From Bacteroides sp. OM05-12 (GTDB taxonomy: Bacteria > Bacteroidota > Bacteroidia > Bacteroidales > Bacteroidaceae): a DNA stretch of 64,000 nucleotides. A program made the translations under genes and the position numbers. The stretch covers positions 12,444 to 76,443 of the forward strand of contig NZ_QSUN01000019.1 of the NCBI RefSeq assembly GCF_003438995.1, given 5' to 3'. The notes beneath the pieces were generated by a model that had not been told where the DNA came from, ran no database searches, and saw nothing but the letters and a program-made list of their open reading frames with translations. This document shows, piece after piece, positions 33,235 to 42,372 of the stretch (positions are counted from its first letter, which is position 1; every line of letters starts with the position of its first letter).

Positions 33235-34254
33235 ATGGATACGATAATATTAGGTATAGAATCTTCTTGTGATGATACTTCCGCTGCGGTGATTCGTAAT
33301 GGTGTGTTGTTATCCAACGTGGTATCCAGCCAAGCTGTACATGAAGCGTATGGTGGAGTAGTGCCGGAGTTAGCATCACGTGCACATCAACAGAATATCG
33401 TTCCAGTAGTACATGAAGCATTGAAACGCGCCGGAGTGACAAAAGAACAATTAAGTGCTATCGCTTTTACACGTGGTCCCGGATTAATGGGCTCGCTGTT
33501 GGTCGGAGTATCTTTTGCCAAAGGCTTGGCACGTTCTCTTAATATTCCAATGATAGACGTTAACCATCTGCATGCCCATGTGTTAGCACACTTTATTAAA
33601 GAATCGGATGATGATCACGATCAACCGGAATTCCCATTCCTTTGCCTGTTGGTTTCAGGGGGGAATTCACAAATCATTTTAGTGAAGGCCTATAATAACA
33701 TGGAGGTAATAGGGCAGACTATCGATGATGCTGCCGGAGAGGCTATTGATAAATGTTCTAAAGTCATGGGACTGGGGTATCCCGGTGGACCTATTATCGA
33801 CCGTTTGGCTCGTCAGGGGAATCCGAAAGCATACACATTCAGTAAGCCTCATATACCTGAATATAATTATAGTTTTAGTGGTTTGAAAACTTCTTTCCTT
33901 TATTCGTTGCGCGACTGGATGAAAGAAGATCCTGATTTCATCGAACATCATAAAAATGATCTGGCAGCTTCGTTGGAAGCTACTGTGGTGGATATCTTAA
34001 TGGATAAACTGCGTAAGGCTGCTAAGGATTTGAAGGTAAAGGAAGTGGCAGTTGCAGGAGGAGTGTCTGCAAATAATGGTTTACGCAATGCTTTTCGTGA
34101 ACATGCAGAGAAGTATGGTTGGAAGATTTTTATTCCTAAATTCAGTTATACAACGGACAATGCGGCAATGGTGGCAATAACCGGTTATTATAAATTCTTA
34201 GATAAAGATTTCTGTACTATTGATTTGCCTGCATATTCGAGAGTCGTTATGTAA
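33235..34254 (+). CDS. tsaD: tRNA N6-adenosine threonylcarbamoyltransferase
   Basis: TsaD makes the t6A37 modification on ANN-decoding tRNAs together with TsaB and TsaE. The 339-residue product has the ASKHA opening LGIESSCDDTSAAV, the metal-binding HLHAH motif (about 111-115), LVSGGNSQI and AVAGGVSANNGLR near 275-287. It is in the map unit and precedes the cinA-like gene by 38 bases. Confidence 0.96.
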   Translation: MDTIILGIESSCDDTSAAVIRNGVLLSNVVSSQAVHEAYGGVVPELASRAHQQNIVPVVHEALKRAGVTKEQLSAIAFTRGPGLMGSLLVGVSFAKGLARSLNIPMIDVNHLHAHVLAHFIKESDDDHDQPEFPFLCLLVSGGNSQIILVKAYNNMEVIGQTIDDAAGEAIDKCSKVMGLGYPGGPIIDRLARQGNPKAYTFSKPHIPEYNYSFSGLKTSFLYSLRDWMKEDPDFIEHHKNDLAASLEATVVDILMDKLRKAAKDLKVKEVAVAGGVSANNGLRNAFREHAEKYGWKIFIPKFSYTTDNAAMVAITGYYKFLDKDFCTIDLPAYSRVVM

Positions 34255-34292
34255 GTGTTATACTTCGATGGAAAGGTTTGTTTTAGAAAAAT

Positions 34293-34787
34293 ATGAGCGA
34301 AGAAATTGACATAATATCTTTGAGTAGTGAGCTGGGAGAGCTTTTAAAAGAGAGGAATTATATGCTTGCTACCGCAGAAAGTTGTACAGGCGGGAATATT
34401 TCCGCTACCATAACAGCTGTTCCCGGTAGTTCGGAGTATTATAAAGGTAGTATTATCGCATATTCAAATGAAGTGAAGATGAATTTGCTTCAAGTGAAAG
34501 AACAAACACTAATTAAACATGGTGCGGTAAGTGAAGAAACTGTCAGGGAAATGGTAAAAGGTGCGATGAAATCGTTGAATACGGATTGTGCCGTTGCAAC
34601 ATCCGGCATTGCCGGGCCAAGTGGCGGTACTCCGGATAAGCCTGTGGGAACAGTGTGGATTGCTGCCGGGTCTAGAAAAAAGATTATAACCCTGAAGCAG
34701 GAAAAGGATGAGGGTAGAGAACAAAATATTCTTCATGCTACGTATAATGCATTGTTTTTGCTTCGAGAATTACTGTTAGATGAGTAA
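34293..34787 (+). CDS. pncC: CinA C-terminal family nicotinamide-nucleotide amidase
   Basis: The 164-residue protein consists only of the PncC/CinA C-terminal domain: [18 protein letters not shown] (about 24-41), [25 protein letters not shown] and [23 protein letters not shown]. Enzymes of this group deamidate nicotinamide mononucleotide back to nicotinate mononucleotide in NAD salvage. The competence-type N-terminal domain of full CinA is absent, which is normal for stand-alone PncC. Confidence 0.9.
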   Translation: MSEEIDIISLSSELGELLKERNYMLATAESCTGGNISATITAVPGSSEYYKGSIIAYSNEVKMNLLQVKEQTLIKHGAVSEETVREMVKGAMKSLNTDCAVATSGIAGPSGGTPDKPVGTVWIAAGSRKKIITLKQEKDEGREQNILHATYNALFLLRELLLDE

Positions 34788-34903
34788 AAATAGTCTTGAA
34801 AAGAGAATTATTTTATAAATTACTTGTTTTATATAGATAAAAGTGCTTACTTTGCGCTCTGTTTGAAATAAGTATAGATAAAAACTATAAAAATAAGATA
34901 GCA

Positions 34904-35164
34904 ATGTCGAAGATTTGTCAAATTACCGGAAAGAAAGCCATGATTGGCAACAACGTTTCACATTCAAAGAGAAGAACTAAAAGAACTTTTGATGTAAACT
35001 TGTTTACGAAGAAATTCTACTATGTAGAGCAGGATTGCTGGATTAGCCTTAATATTTGTGCTAACGGCCTACGTGTGATTAATAAGAAAGGATTGGATGC
35101 AGCTTTGAATGATGCTGTAGCTAAAGGTTATTGTGATTGGAAAAGCATTAGAATAATTGCTTAA
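34904..35164 (+). CDS. rpmB: 50S ribosomal protein bL28
   Basis: The 86-residue product begins [20 protein letters not shown] and continues with the [13 protein letters not shown] stretch and [14 protein letters not shown] of bL28. Only one cysteine of the zinc pair positions is present near the start, so it is a zinc-free type. It heads rpmB-rpmG-bL38, the usual Bacteroidota order. A near-consensus TTACTTTG lies about 50 nt upstream. Confidence 0.96.
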   Translation: MSKICQITGKKAMIGNNVSHSKRRTKRTFDVNLFTKKFYYVEQDCWISLNICANGLRVINKKGLDAALNDAVAKGYCDWKSIRIIA

Positions 35165-35183
35165 TTGAGAGGAGAATATAGTT

Positions 35184-35372
35184 ATGGCAAAGAAAGCAAA
35201 AGGTAATAGAGTACAGGTTATCCTTGAATGTACAGAACACAAGGAAAGTGGTATGCCGGGTACTTCTCGTTATATTACAACGAAGAACAGAAAAAATACT
35301 ACTGAAAGATTGGAACTTAAGAAGTACAATCCGATTTTGAAAAGAGTAACAGTACATAAAGAAATTAAATAA
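35184..35372 (+). CDS. rpmG: 50S ribosomal protein bL33
   Basis: The 62-residue product has the bL33 pattern [34 protein letters not shown] and LKRVTVHKE. The CxxC zinc pairs of zinc-binding bL33 are missing, leaving a single Cys, so it is the zinc-independent form. It sits between rpmB and the bL38 gene with short spacers. Confidence 0.95.
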   Translation: MAKKAKGNRVQVILECTEHKESGMPGTSRYITTKNRKNTTERLELKKYNPILKRVTVHKEIK

Positions 35373-35381
35373 GATTAACCC

Positions 35382-35537
35382 ATGGCAAAGAAAACAGTAG
35401 CAACCCTGCAGACAGGTAAAGAGGGACGTTCTTATACTAAGGTTATCAAAATGGTTAAATCTCCGAAGACAGGAGCTTACATTTTTGACGAACAAATGGT
35501 TCCTAATGAAAAAGTACAAGACTTTTTTAAGAAATAA
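35382..35537 (+). CDS. Bacteroidota ribosomal protein bL38 (DUF4295)
   Basis: A 51-residue basic protein is encoded nine bases after rpmG. It opens MAKKTVATLQTGKEGRSYTK and ends with VPNEKVQDFFKK, the DUF4295 pattern. The family is restricted to Bacteroidota and has been identified as a component of the large ribosomal subunit, named bL38. Its fixed place after rpmG supports a ribosomal role. A strong terminator follows at 35564-35603. Confidence 0.88.
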   Translation: MAKKTVATLQTGKEGRSYTKVIKMVKSPKTGAYIFDEQMVPNEKVQDFFKK

Positions 35538-35563
35538 TTGTTGTTGTAGAGATACAACAAACA

Positions 35564-35603
35564 AAAACTCCCTTTCATTGTTTTGATGGAAGGGAGTTTT
35601 TTT
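35564..35603 (+). terminator. Intrinsic terminator of the rpmB-rpmG-bL38 operon
   Basis: AAAACTCCCTTTCAT pairs with ATGGAAGGGAGTTTT around a short loop, followed by a T-run. Confidence 0.9.
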
Positions 35604-35688
35604 ATCCGGATATGTCAGCTTATTCATTAGAACATAATTATTTATTGTAATTTTTGACAATTCATTTTTAACTTTTCATTACTTGTTA

Positions 35689-35696
35689 TATCTTTG
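35689..35696 (+). promoter_or_regulatory. -7 promoter box for ftsY
   Basis: TATCTTTG matches TAnnTTTG, 30 nt before the ftsY start. Confidence 0.6.
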
Positions 35697-35726
35697 TAGC
35701 AGTTATATACATATAAATTAGGTGGT

Positions 35727-36683
35727 ATGGGATTTTTTAGTTTTTTCTCAAAAGATAAGAAAGAAACTTTAGATAAGGGGTTATCTAAGACTAAAGAAAG
35801 TGTTTTTGGTAAGATTGCCCGGGCGGTTGCCGGGAAATCCAAGGTAGATGATGAAGTTTTGGATAATTTGGAAGAGGTCCTTATAACTTCTGATGTAGGT
35901 GTGGAAACGACTTTAAATATAATCAAACGTATTGAAGGAAGAGTCGCTGCCGATAAATATGTTAATACGGATGAGCTGAATAAGATACTTCGTGATGAAA
36001 TTGCTGCTTTATTAACCGAAAATAATTCGGTGGATGCTGATGATTTTGATGTACCTACCAATAAAAAACCGTATGTTATTATGGTAGTAGGTGTAAATGG
36101 AGTAGGTAAGACTACAACAATCGGTAAATTGGCCTATCAATTTAAGAAAGCCGGTAAATCTGTTTATTTAGGTGCAGCGGATACTTTCCGTGCTGCTGCT
36201 GTGGAACAGTTGGTTATTTGGGGAGAGCGTGTAGGGGTGCCGGTTATTAAGCAGAAAATGGGTTCTGATCCCGCATCGGTTGCTTATGATACATTGAGTT
36301 CTGCTGTTGCCAATGATGCGGATGTTGTCATTATCGATACTGCCGGTCGTCTTCATAATAAGGTTAATTTGATGAACGAATTAACTAAAATAAAGAATGT
36401 AATGCGCAAAGTTGTTCCCGATGCTCCCAATGAGGTGTTATTGGTACTGGATGGCTCTACCGGACAAAATGCTTTTGAACAAGCTAAACAATTTACAAAA
36501 GCGACGGAAGTTACGGCAATGGCTGTCACTAAACTGGATGGAACGGCCAAAGGTGGCGTAGTTATCGGTATTTCCGATCAATTTAAGATTCCGGTGAAGT
36601 ATATAGGATTGGGTGAAGGAATTGAAGATTTGCAGGTATTCCGTAAGAAAGAATTTGTGGATTCTTTATTTGGAGAAAATTAA
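35727..36683 (+). CDS. ftsY: Signal recognition particle receptor FtsY
   Basis: FtsY is the membrane-associated GTPase that receives SRP-bound ribosomes. The 318-residue product has only a short N-terminal part before the N domain, then the G domain with GVNGVGKTTTIGKLA (about 120-134), the GAADTFRAAAVEQL insertion motif, DTAGRLHNK and TKLDGTAKGG. The long acidic A domain of E. coli FtsY is absent, as usual in this phylum. It overlaps rimO by one base (TAATG). Confidence 0.97.
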   Translation: MGFFSFFSKDKKETLDKGLSKTKESVFGKIARAVAGKSKVDDEVLDNLEEVLITSDVGVETTLNIIKRIEGRVAADKYVNTDELNKILRDEIAALLTENNSVDADDFDVPTNKKPYVIMVVGVNGVGKTTTIGKLAYQFKKAGKSVYLGAADTFRAAAVEQLVIWGERVGVPVIKQKMGSDPASVAYDTLSSAVANDADVVIIDTAGRLHNKVNLMNELTKIKNVMRKVVPDAPNEVLLVLDGSTGQNAFEQAKQFTKATEVTAMAVTKLDGTAKGGVVIGISDQFKIPVKYIGLGEGIEDLQVFRKKEFVDSLFGEN

Positions 36684-37987
36684 TGAAGAAAAATACAATT
36701 GATATTATAACGCTTGGATGTTCTAAAAACCTTGTTGATTCGGAGCAACTTATCCGTCAGTTGGAGGATAAAGGCTATCAGGTAACACATGATTCCGATA
36801 ATCCGAAAGGAGAGATAGCTGTTATAAACACCTGCGGTTTTATTGGTGATGCAAAAGAAGAATCTATCAATATGATTCTTGAATTTGCTCAGACAAAGGA
36901 GGAAGGACATCTAAAGAAATTATACGTAATGGGGTGTCTCTCCGAGAGATACCTGAAAGAACTTGCTATTGAGATACCTCAGGTAGATAAGTTCTATGGT
37001 AAGTTTAATTGGAAAGAATTGTTGGATGATTTGGGCAAGGCTTATAATCAGGATATATATATAGAAAGAAGTCTGACTACCCCCAAACATTATGCTTATT
37101 TAAAGATATCCGAAGGTTGTGATCGTAAATGTTCCTATTGCGCGATACCTATAATAACCGGTAAACATATTTCTCGTCCGATGGAAGAGATATTGGATGA
37201 AGTGAAATACCTTGTAGATAAGGGTGTGAAAGAGTTTCAGGTGATAGCACAGGAGCTTACATATTATGGGATAGACCTGTATAAAAAGCAAATGCTGCCG
37301 GAGTTGATTGAAAAAATCTCAGAAATCTCCGGTGTGGAATGGATACGTTTACATTATGCTTATCCCGCCCATTTCCCGGTTGACTTGTTCCGTGTTATGC
37401 GTGAACGGGATAATGTATGTAAATACATGGATATTGCTCTTCAACATATCAGTGATAATGTACTTTCCGGGATGCGTCGGCAGGTGACAAAGGAAGAAAC
37501 TTATCGATTGATAAAACAATTCCGTAAGGAAGTGCCGGGTATTCATTTGCGAACGACATTAATGGTCGGTTTCTCCGGTGAGACGGAAAAGGATTTTGAA
37601 GAATTGAAAGAGTTTGTGCGTACAGTTCGGTTCGATAGAATGGGAGCTTTTGCCTATTCGGAAGAAGAAGGTACTCATGCAGCACAACAATATGAAGATA
37701 ATATACCTCAGGAAATCAAACAGCAACGACTGGATGAATTAATGGAGATACAGCAAGGTATTTCTGCAGAGTTGAGTGCTGCTAAGGTGGGCAAAGTAAT
37801 GAAAATTATCATTGACCGCCTGGAGGGAGATTATTACATAGGGCGTACGGAGTATGATTCCCCCGAGGTTGATCCGGAAGTTCTGATTAATCGTGAAGAT
37901 GGTGAATTGAAAATAGGAGAGTTTTACCGTGCGGAGATTACGGATGCCGATGATTTTGATTTATATGCGAAAGTGATTTATGAATAA
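36683..37987 (+). CDS. rimO: Ribosomal protein S12 methylthiotransferase RimO
   Basis: RimO adds a methylthio group to an aspartate of S12. The 434-residue product has the UPF0004 domain with its three cluster cysteines (LGCSKN about 12, NTCGF about 51, VMGCLSERY about 85), the radical-SAM motif CDRKCSYC (about 149-156) and a C-terminal TRAM domain (about 375-434). It is translationally coupled to ftsY and overlaps the following HU gene by 8 bases. Confidence 0.95.
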   Translation: MKKNTIDIITLGCSKNLVDSEQLIRQLEDKGYQVTHDSDNPKGEIAVINTCGFIGDAKEESINMILEFAQTKEEGHLKKLYVMGCLSERYLKELAIEIPQVDKFYGKFNWKELLDDLGKAYNQDIYIERSLTTPKHYAYLKISEGCDRKCSYCAIPIITGKHISRPMEEILDEVKYLVDKGVKEFQVIAQELTYYGIDLYKKQMLPELIEKISEISGVEWIRLHYAYPAHFPVDLFRVMRERDNVCKYMDIALQHISDNVLSGMRRQVTKEETYRLIKQFRKEVPGIHLRTTLMVGFSGETEKDFEELKEFVRTVRFDRMGAFAYSEEEGTHAAQQYEDNIPQEIKQQRLDELMEIQQGISAELSAAKVGKVMKIIIDRLEGDYYIGRTEYDSPEVDPEVLINREDGELKIGEFYRAEITDADDFDLYAKVIYE

Positions 37988-38252
37988 TAAAGAATTTATT
38001 TCAGAACTGTCAAAGAGGTTGGGATATACTTTGAAAGATACAACTCAACTGCTCAATTCTACTGTTTCGGTCATGACGAAGCAGTTGCAGGATGGCGATA
38101 CAATTGCTATTCAGGGATTTGGCACTTTTGAAGTAAAAAAGAAGATGGAGCGCATTTCCGTTAATCCTGTTACACAACAGCGTATGCTGGTCCCTCCTAA
38201 ATTGGTGCTTACTTATAAACCGAGTAATGTTTTGAAAGATAAGTTCAAATAA
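37980..38252 (+). CDS. HU-family DNA-binding protein
   Basis: The 90-residue product is a full HU/IHF fold: the helical half MNNKEFISELSKRLGYTLKDTTQLLNS region, then the beta arm with GFGTFEVKKKMERISVNPVTQQRM. It binds DNA as a dimer. It overlaps rimO by eight bases and precedes a second, larger HU-containing gene, so both HU proteins are likely made together and might form mixed dimers. Confidence 0.92.
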   Translation: MNNKEFISELSKRLGYTLKDTTQLLNSTVSVMTKQLQDGDTIAIQGFGTFEVKKKMERISVNPVTQQRMLVPPKLVLTYKPSNVLKDKFK

Positions 38253-38269
38253 TCCGGGTAATTGCTTTT

Positions 38270-39541
38270 ATGGATGAAAAACTATACATACAAGACATTA
38301 TAAATCTGTTGGCAGAGAAACAGGGTATGAAGGGTGCGGAAGCAGAAGCTTTCGTAAAGGCTGTTTTCGATATTATTAAAGAGGCACTTGAAACCGATAA
38401 GATCGTTAAGATAAAAGGTCTGGGTACTTTTAAGCTGACTGAAGTCGATAGTCGTGAAAGTATCAATGTGAATACCGGCGAACGTATTCGTATAGAGAGT
38501 CATACAAAAATATCCTTTGTTCCTGATACGTTGATGCGTGATTTGATAAACAAACCTTTCTCTCATTTTGAAACAGTAGTCTTGAATGAGGGCGTTGTGT
38601 TCGAAGATACGGTAACAGAGGAAGATGAAGAAATGTCAGAAGAAGATGCTGAGGAATCACAACAGGAAGAATCTTTCGAAACAAAAGAAATATATTCAGG
38701 AGATACTTCTGTTGAAGAACCTGTTGAGCAGAAGCTGTCTAAAAAGATGCTGATGGATGAAGTGGATTCTGTTGCAGAGATTACACAACCTAATGAAACA
38801 GTTCATCAACAAATCTCAAATAAAACAGAAATCTCCGATAATATTCTGGAAGCGACAGCTCCTGATGGTGCTGTAAATGAAGATTCGAATGATGCTGACG
38901 AAGATACCGGAGAGGAAAATGTATCAATTGCAGATGATCCTTTGGCGGTAGATTCATCGGTTGAGACTGAATCAGGCGAAGAACAGATGGAAATAACAAA
39001 ACCGGAGGAGGGGGAGAACGAAAATAAAACTTCAAATAGTCGTCAAACCTTACTTTATGGTCTTGGCATCGTATTAGTTTCCATACTTTTAGGCTGTGGA
39101 GTTGTCTACTTTATATATCCGGATGTTTTTAATTCAGGTTCGGGTACTGTAAAGACTACGATTAATTTCGCACAAGATGAGCCTGTGACGGTTGTTGTTG
39201 ATTCATTGGAAGCTAAGGATACGATTGTTGTTGCGACTACTGTAAAGGAAACTCCTGTGCCAATGATAGATACGACAAAAACAGTGATAACGGGGGTGCG
39301 TAAAGGAAGTAATTCCGTGATAGCAGATTCTACGAGCTATGTTATAGTCGGAACGATGACTACCTATAAGTTAGGTGCCGGAGAAACACTGACAATGGTA
39401 TCCAAACGTTTTTATGAAACAAAAGATTTATGGCCTTATCTAGTGATGCATAATCGTCATATTATTAAGAATCCCAATCGTGTCCCTTCCGGAACAACTA
39501 TCCGTATTCCTGCACTCAGAGACAAAGGCTATCATCAATAA
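38270..39541 (+). CDS. HU-domain protein with membrane helix and LysM domain
   Basis: The 423-residue protein has an HU-like domain (about 1-90, GLGTFKLTEV and INVNTGERIRI), a long acidic low-complexity stretch (about 108-256), one membrane helix (about 260-283), and a C-terminal LysM-like domain (about 365-415, TYKLGAGETLTMVSKRFYETKDLWP to GTTIRIP). A cytoplasmic DNA-binding-like head joined to a periplasmic peptidoglycan-binding end is predicted. It follows the stand-alone HU gene by 17 bases. Confidence 0.85.
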   Translation: MDEKLYIQDIINLLAEKQGMKGAEAEAFVKAVFDIIKEALETDKIVKIKGLGTFKLTEVDSRESINVNTGERIRIESHTKISFVPDTLMRDLINKPFSHFETVVLNEGVVFEDTVTEEDEEMSEEDAEESQQEESFETKEIYSGDTSVEEPVEQKLSKKMLMDEVDSVAEITQPNETVHQQISNKTEISDNILEATAPDGAVNEDSNDADEDTGEENVSIADDPLAVDSSVETESGEEQMEITKPEEGENENKTSNSRQTLLYGLGIVLVSILLGCGVVYFIYPDVFNSGSGTVKTTINFAQDEPVTVVVDSLEAKDTIVVATTVKETPVPMIDTTKTVITGVRKGSNSVIADSTSYVIVGTMTTYKLGAGETLTMVSKRFYETKDLWPYLVMHNRHIIKNPNRVPSGTTIRIPALRDKGYHQ

Positions 39542-39578
39542 GTAGTGTAATAATAAACTGTTTCTCAATATAATTAAA

Positions 39579-39608
39579 GTGCGGATTACGTGCTTGTGTA
39601 ATCCGCAC
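39579..39608. terminator. Hairpin between the HU-LysM and MINPP genes
   Basis: GTGCGGATTA at 39579-39588 pairs perfectly with TAATCCGCAC at 39599-39608. The downstream tail is T-rich on the minus strand, which favours action on the MINPP transcript. Confidence 0.6.
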
Positions 39609-39629
39609 CTGAGAAGGAGTATCCATCTT

Positions 39630-40901
39630 TTAAAAAGCAGCCAATTTATTCCTGTAATAAGTCTCGACATCTTTCCAATGATAAAATGGAGCTATATCAC
39701 TATCAACCGGAAGTTTCATCTCCTGCTCGTTCAACATGATTTTTACTAAGATATCATCACTTCCATTCTTGCGGAAGAATACGAATTGGATATTGGATGC
39801 CATGGGGAATATCTTGTAATTGCGCCATACATCGGCAACTTTATTTGCATCATTTGTCTGATAAGCACAATCTCCCAATTCCAAGAGACAAGCTAAAGGC
39901 ATCACACATACTTCATGTCCGAAGCGCAATGTTGCACTATTTTGTTTCTTCACGAGGCAGGTATCTGCCGTATCCAATATATTCTTCAAAAGGTTGGTCT
40001 CCATATAAGGAATCTTTCCTTTGCTCAGAGGAGACGGACCGAAGGATACATACCAAGCATAGTTCTCTATCAACCATAAATCATAACATTCATCTTTCGT
40101 GAAGATTGAATAAAGATCTAAATCCGTATCATGACTTTGCATATTGCTTGCTAATTCAAATAATGCATTCATTAACTCACCGCCATCTATTTTCCATTTT
40201 ATGTAGTCTTGGTTGTTGAAAAGAGTACTCATCAAACGGGCCGGATGAAGATGTTCCTTTTGAAATTGTGTTTTTGCGGCAACAACCTCGTCTGATGTGC
40301 GCATCTTATTGAACTTTTCATCTTCATTATTCATATAATACATATCATGGTAACTGGCGTCATTTTTAATCCTTAACTTTGGGTTTAGTGACTGTAACTT
40401 TTGACATTCGGAAGTCATAGAAAGGATGCAGCGGATAACAACGGTAGAGCGTGCATCTATTTCTGCTTCTCCTGAGAATACTTCCGGATAGTTTTTGTAC
40501 ATTCTTTCGGCAATGCCTTTATGCTGGCGGGCACCCAGCGGAGTTAATTCGCCATATCTTTGCACGGCCATTCCTGCAATGCTGTCGAGTACCCCTAAAA
40601 CTTGTTTCCCTAATGGAGTCAGCACACCGTTTTGCTCTGCCTCACGCATAATGCTCAACGGTTTCTCATAATCATTCGGATTAATTAAGAAACGGGAACC
40701 ATGTCGTGCGTAGTGACTCAGGTAGAAAGGTTTATATCCTTTCGGGGGAGTTGTCGGTGTACCGACGGGAGTAGGGTATGCATAATAATTACTTGCTGAG
40801 CGATGGATGTCGGCAGCGATTTCTTCTTTTGCCGTTTGAGCAAATAAATTGAGTGCTAAACAACAAATAACGGTTAGTAACATAAAACGTCTCATACGCA
40901 T
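39630..40901 (-). CDS. Secreted histidine phosphatase, MINPP-like
   Basis: The 423-residue protein has a signal peptide (about 1-21) and the histidine-acid-phosphatase signature SHYARHGSRF (about 63-72), with the second catalytic motif as FGHEVCVMPL (about 323-332). The HE rather than HD pair resembles multiple inositol-polyphosphate phosphatases, which release phosphate from phytate. Several start codons (M1, M3, M6) are possible at the N-terminus. It is divergent from the bat operon. The minus-strand promoter at 40941-40948 precedes it. Confidence 0.85.
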   Translation of the reverse strand: MRMRRFMLLTVICCLALNLFAQTAKEEIAADIHRSASNYYAYPTPVGTPTTPPKGYKPFYLSHYARHGSRFLINPNDYEKPLSIMREAEQNGVLTPLGKQVLGVLDSIAGMAVQRYGELTPLGARQHKGIAERMYKNYPEVFSGEAEIDARSTVVIRCILSMTSECQKLQSLNPKLRIKNDASYHDMYYMNNEDEKFNKMRTSDEVVAAKTQFQKEHLHPARLMSTLFNNQDYIKWKIDGGELMNALFELASNMQSHDTDLDLYSIFTKDECYDLWLIENYAWYVSFGPSPLSKGKIPYMETNLLKNILDTADTCLVKKQNSATLRFGHEVCVMPLACLLELGDCAYQTNDANKVADVWRNYKIFPMASNIQFVFFRKNGSDDILVKIMLNEQEMKLPVDSDIAPFYHWKDVETYYRNKLAAF

Positions 40902-40940
40902 CTTATTTGATTGATAAATTTCTTTTTGAAAGTATCACTG

Positions 40941-40948
40941 CAAAGATA
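40941..40948 (-). promoter_or_regulatory. -7 promoter box for the MINPP gene
   Basis: The minus strand reads TATCTTTG, matching TAnnTTTG, 39 nt before the start. Confidence 0.6.
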
Positions 40949-40995
40949 TTAAAAAGTTGACCGGCAGTATTATTATTATGAATAAAGAATTTAGG

Positions 40996-41082
40996 CTTTT
41001 CAGCATGGTGAATAGACCTCTTCACCATGCTGAAAAGAACTTGCCACATTGGTGAAGAGGTCTTTCCACCATGGTGAAAAGC
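40996..41082. repeat. Overlapping alternative hairpins
   Basis: 40996-41012 pairs perfectly with 41021-41037 (17 bp). The part 41014-41027 instead pairs perfectly with 41050-41063 (14 bp). The segment 41067-41082 is a near-perfect complement of 40995-41010. These pairings cannot all form at once. Confidence 0.7.
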
Positions 41083-41179
41083 TCAATAGGATAGGGTAAA
41101 TGAGAGAATGATTTAAATATATTTATCCCAATAACCTTTAAAAAGTAAAGATTCGGCATTGTTTTTTAATAAAAATTAG

Positions 41180-41210
41180 TTGCTCCTGTTAATTATAAGC
41201 ACTACTTTTG
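41180..41210 (+). promoter_or_regulatory. Promoter of the bat operon (moxR)
   Basis: A TTG at 41180-41182 and TACTTTTG at 41203-41210 are 20 bases apart, fitting the Bacteroides -33/-7 spacing. Confidence 0.65.
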
Positions 41211-41293
41211 GAAATCGAAAAAGTAAGGTGTTTTCAGTGAACTTTTTCACCATTTCATAGTTTTAAGTAATCAATAAATAAACTTATAATTGT

Positions 41294-42289
41294 ATGGCTG
41301 AATCAATTGATATTCGTGAATTGAACGAAAGAATCGAAAGACAAAGTGCGTTCGTTACTAACCTGATGACAGGTATGGATCAGGTAATTGTAGGGCAAAA
41401 GCATCTCGTGGAATCGTTGTTAATAGGTTTGTTGTCAGATGGACACGTCCTTTTGGAAGGTGTGCCGGGGTTGGCAAAAACATTGGCTATTAAAACATTG
41501 GCTTCTCTTATAGATGCTAAGTACAGCAGAATCCAGTTTACTCCGGATTTGTTGCCTGCCGACGTTATCGGTACGATGATTTACAGTCAGAAGGATGAGA
41601 AATTCATAGCCAAGAAAGGACCTATCTTTGCCAACTTTATTTTGGCGGATGAAATCAACCGTGCTCCGGCGAAAGTGCAGAGTGCTTTGCTGGAAGCCAT
41701 GCAGGAAAGACAGGTGACATTAAGTAAAGAAACTTTCCCGCTACCGGAACCATTCTTGGTACTTGCTACACAGAATCCTATTGAGCAAGAGGGTACTTAT
41801 CCACTGCCGGAAGCGCAAGTAGACCGTTTCATGTTGAAGGTGATTATTGATTATCCGAAGCAGGAAGAAGAGAAGTTGATCATTCGTCAGAATATTAACG
41901 GTGAGAAATTTGACGTGAAACCCATCTTAAAATCAGAAGAGATTCTGGAAGCAAGAAAGGTGGTTCGTCAGGTTTATCTGGATGAAAAGATAGAACGATA
42001 TATTGTTGATATAGTGTTTGCTACACGTTTCCCTGAAAAGTATGACTTGAAGGAACTGAAAGATATGATTTCTTTCGGTGGTTCTCCTCGTGCGTCTATC
42101 AATCTGGCATTGGCTGCACGTACATACGCTTTCATCAAACGTCGCGGATATGTTATTCCGGAAGATGTTCGTGCTGTTGCGCATGATGTACTTCGTCATC
42201 GTATCGGATTGACTTATGAAGCGGAAGCAAGTAATATAACATCTGATGAAATTGTCAGCAAAATTCTAAATAAGGTAGAAGTACCTTAA
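41294..42289 (+). CDS. MoxR-family AAA+ ATPase
   Basis: The 331-residue protein has Walker A EGVPGLAKTL (about 55-64), Walker B FILADEINRA (about 114-123) and the sensor region ATQNPIEQEGTYPLPEAQVDRF. MoxR ATPases act as chaperones for VWA-domain proteins, and the next genes encode DUF58 and two VWA proteins. It heads the bat operon. The 84-bp gap before the next gene contains a hairpin at 42306-42335. Confidence 0.95.
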   Translation: MAESIDIRELNERIERQSAFVTNLMTGMDQVIVGQKHLVESLLIGLLSDGHVLLEGVPGLAKTLAIKTLASLIDAKYSRIQFTPDLLPADVIGTMIYSQKDEKFIAKKGPIFANFILADEINRAPAKVQSALLEAMQERQVTLSKETFPLPEPFLVLATQNPIEQEGTYPLPEAQVDRFMLKVIIDYPKQEEEKLIIRQNINGEKFDVKPILKSEEILEARKVVRQVYLDEKIERYIVDIVFATRFPEKYDLKELKDMISFGGSPRASINLALAARTYAFIKRRGYVIPEDVRAVAHDVLRHRIGLTYEAEASNITSDEIVSKILNKVEVP

Positions 42290-42305
42290 TTGAGTTTTTA
42301 TGTGG

Positions 42306-42335
42306 TGCCGTTCCAACAAGTAGAAGCGAACGGCA
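42306..42335 (+). promoter_or_regulatory. Intercistronic hairpin between moxR and DUF58
   Basis: TGCCGTTC pairs with GAACGGCA (8 bp) around a 14-nt loop, with no T-tract. It may slow decay or processing between the two cistrons rather than terminate. Confidence 0.5.
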
Positions 42336-42372
42336 GAATTATACCTTATTATATATGTATAAATAGAACTAC

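Larger units (their letters stand above)
40902..41293. other. Intergenic region between the MINPP gene and the bat operon
   Basis: This 392-bp gap contains the divergent promoters at 40941-40948 and 41203-41210 and the alternative hairpins at 40996-41082. No ORF is credible. Confidence 0.7.

Noticed and set aside
37980..38252. Mobile-element HU gene
   Set aside because: The gene overlaps rimO and sits in a stable ftsY-rimO operon; it looks chromosomal and not acquired.
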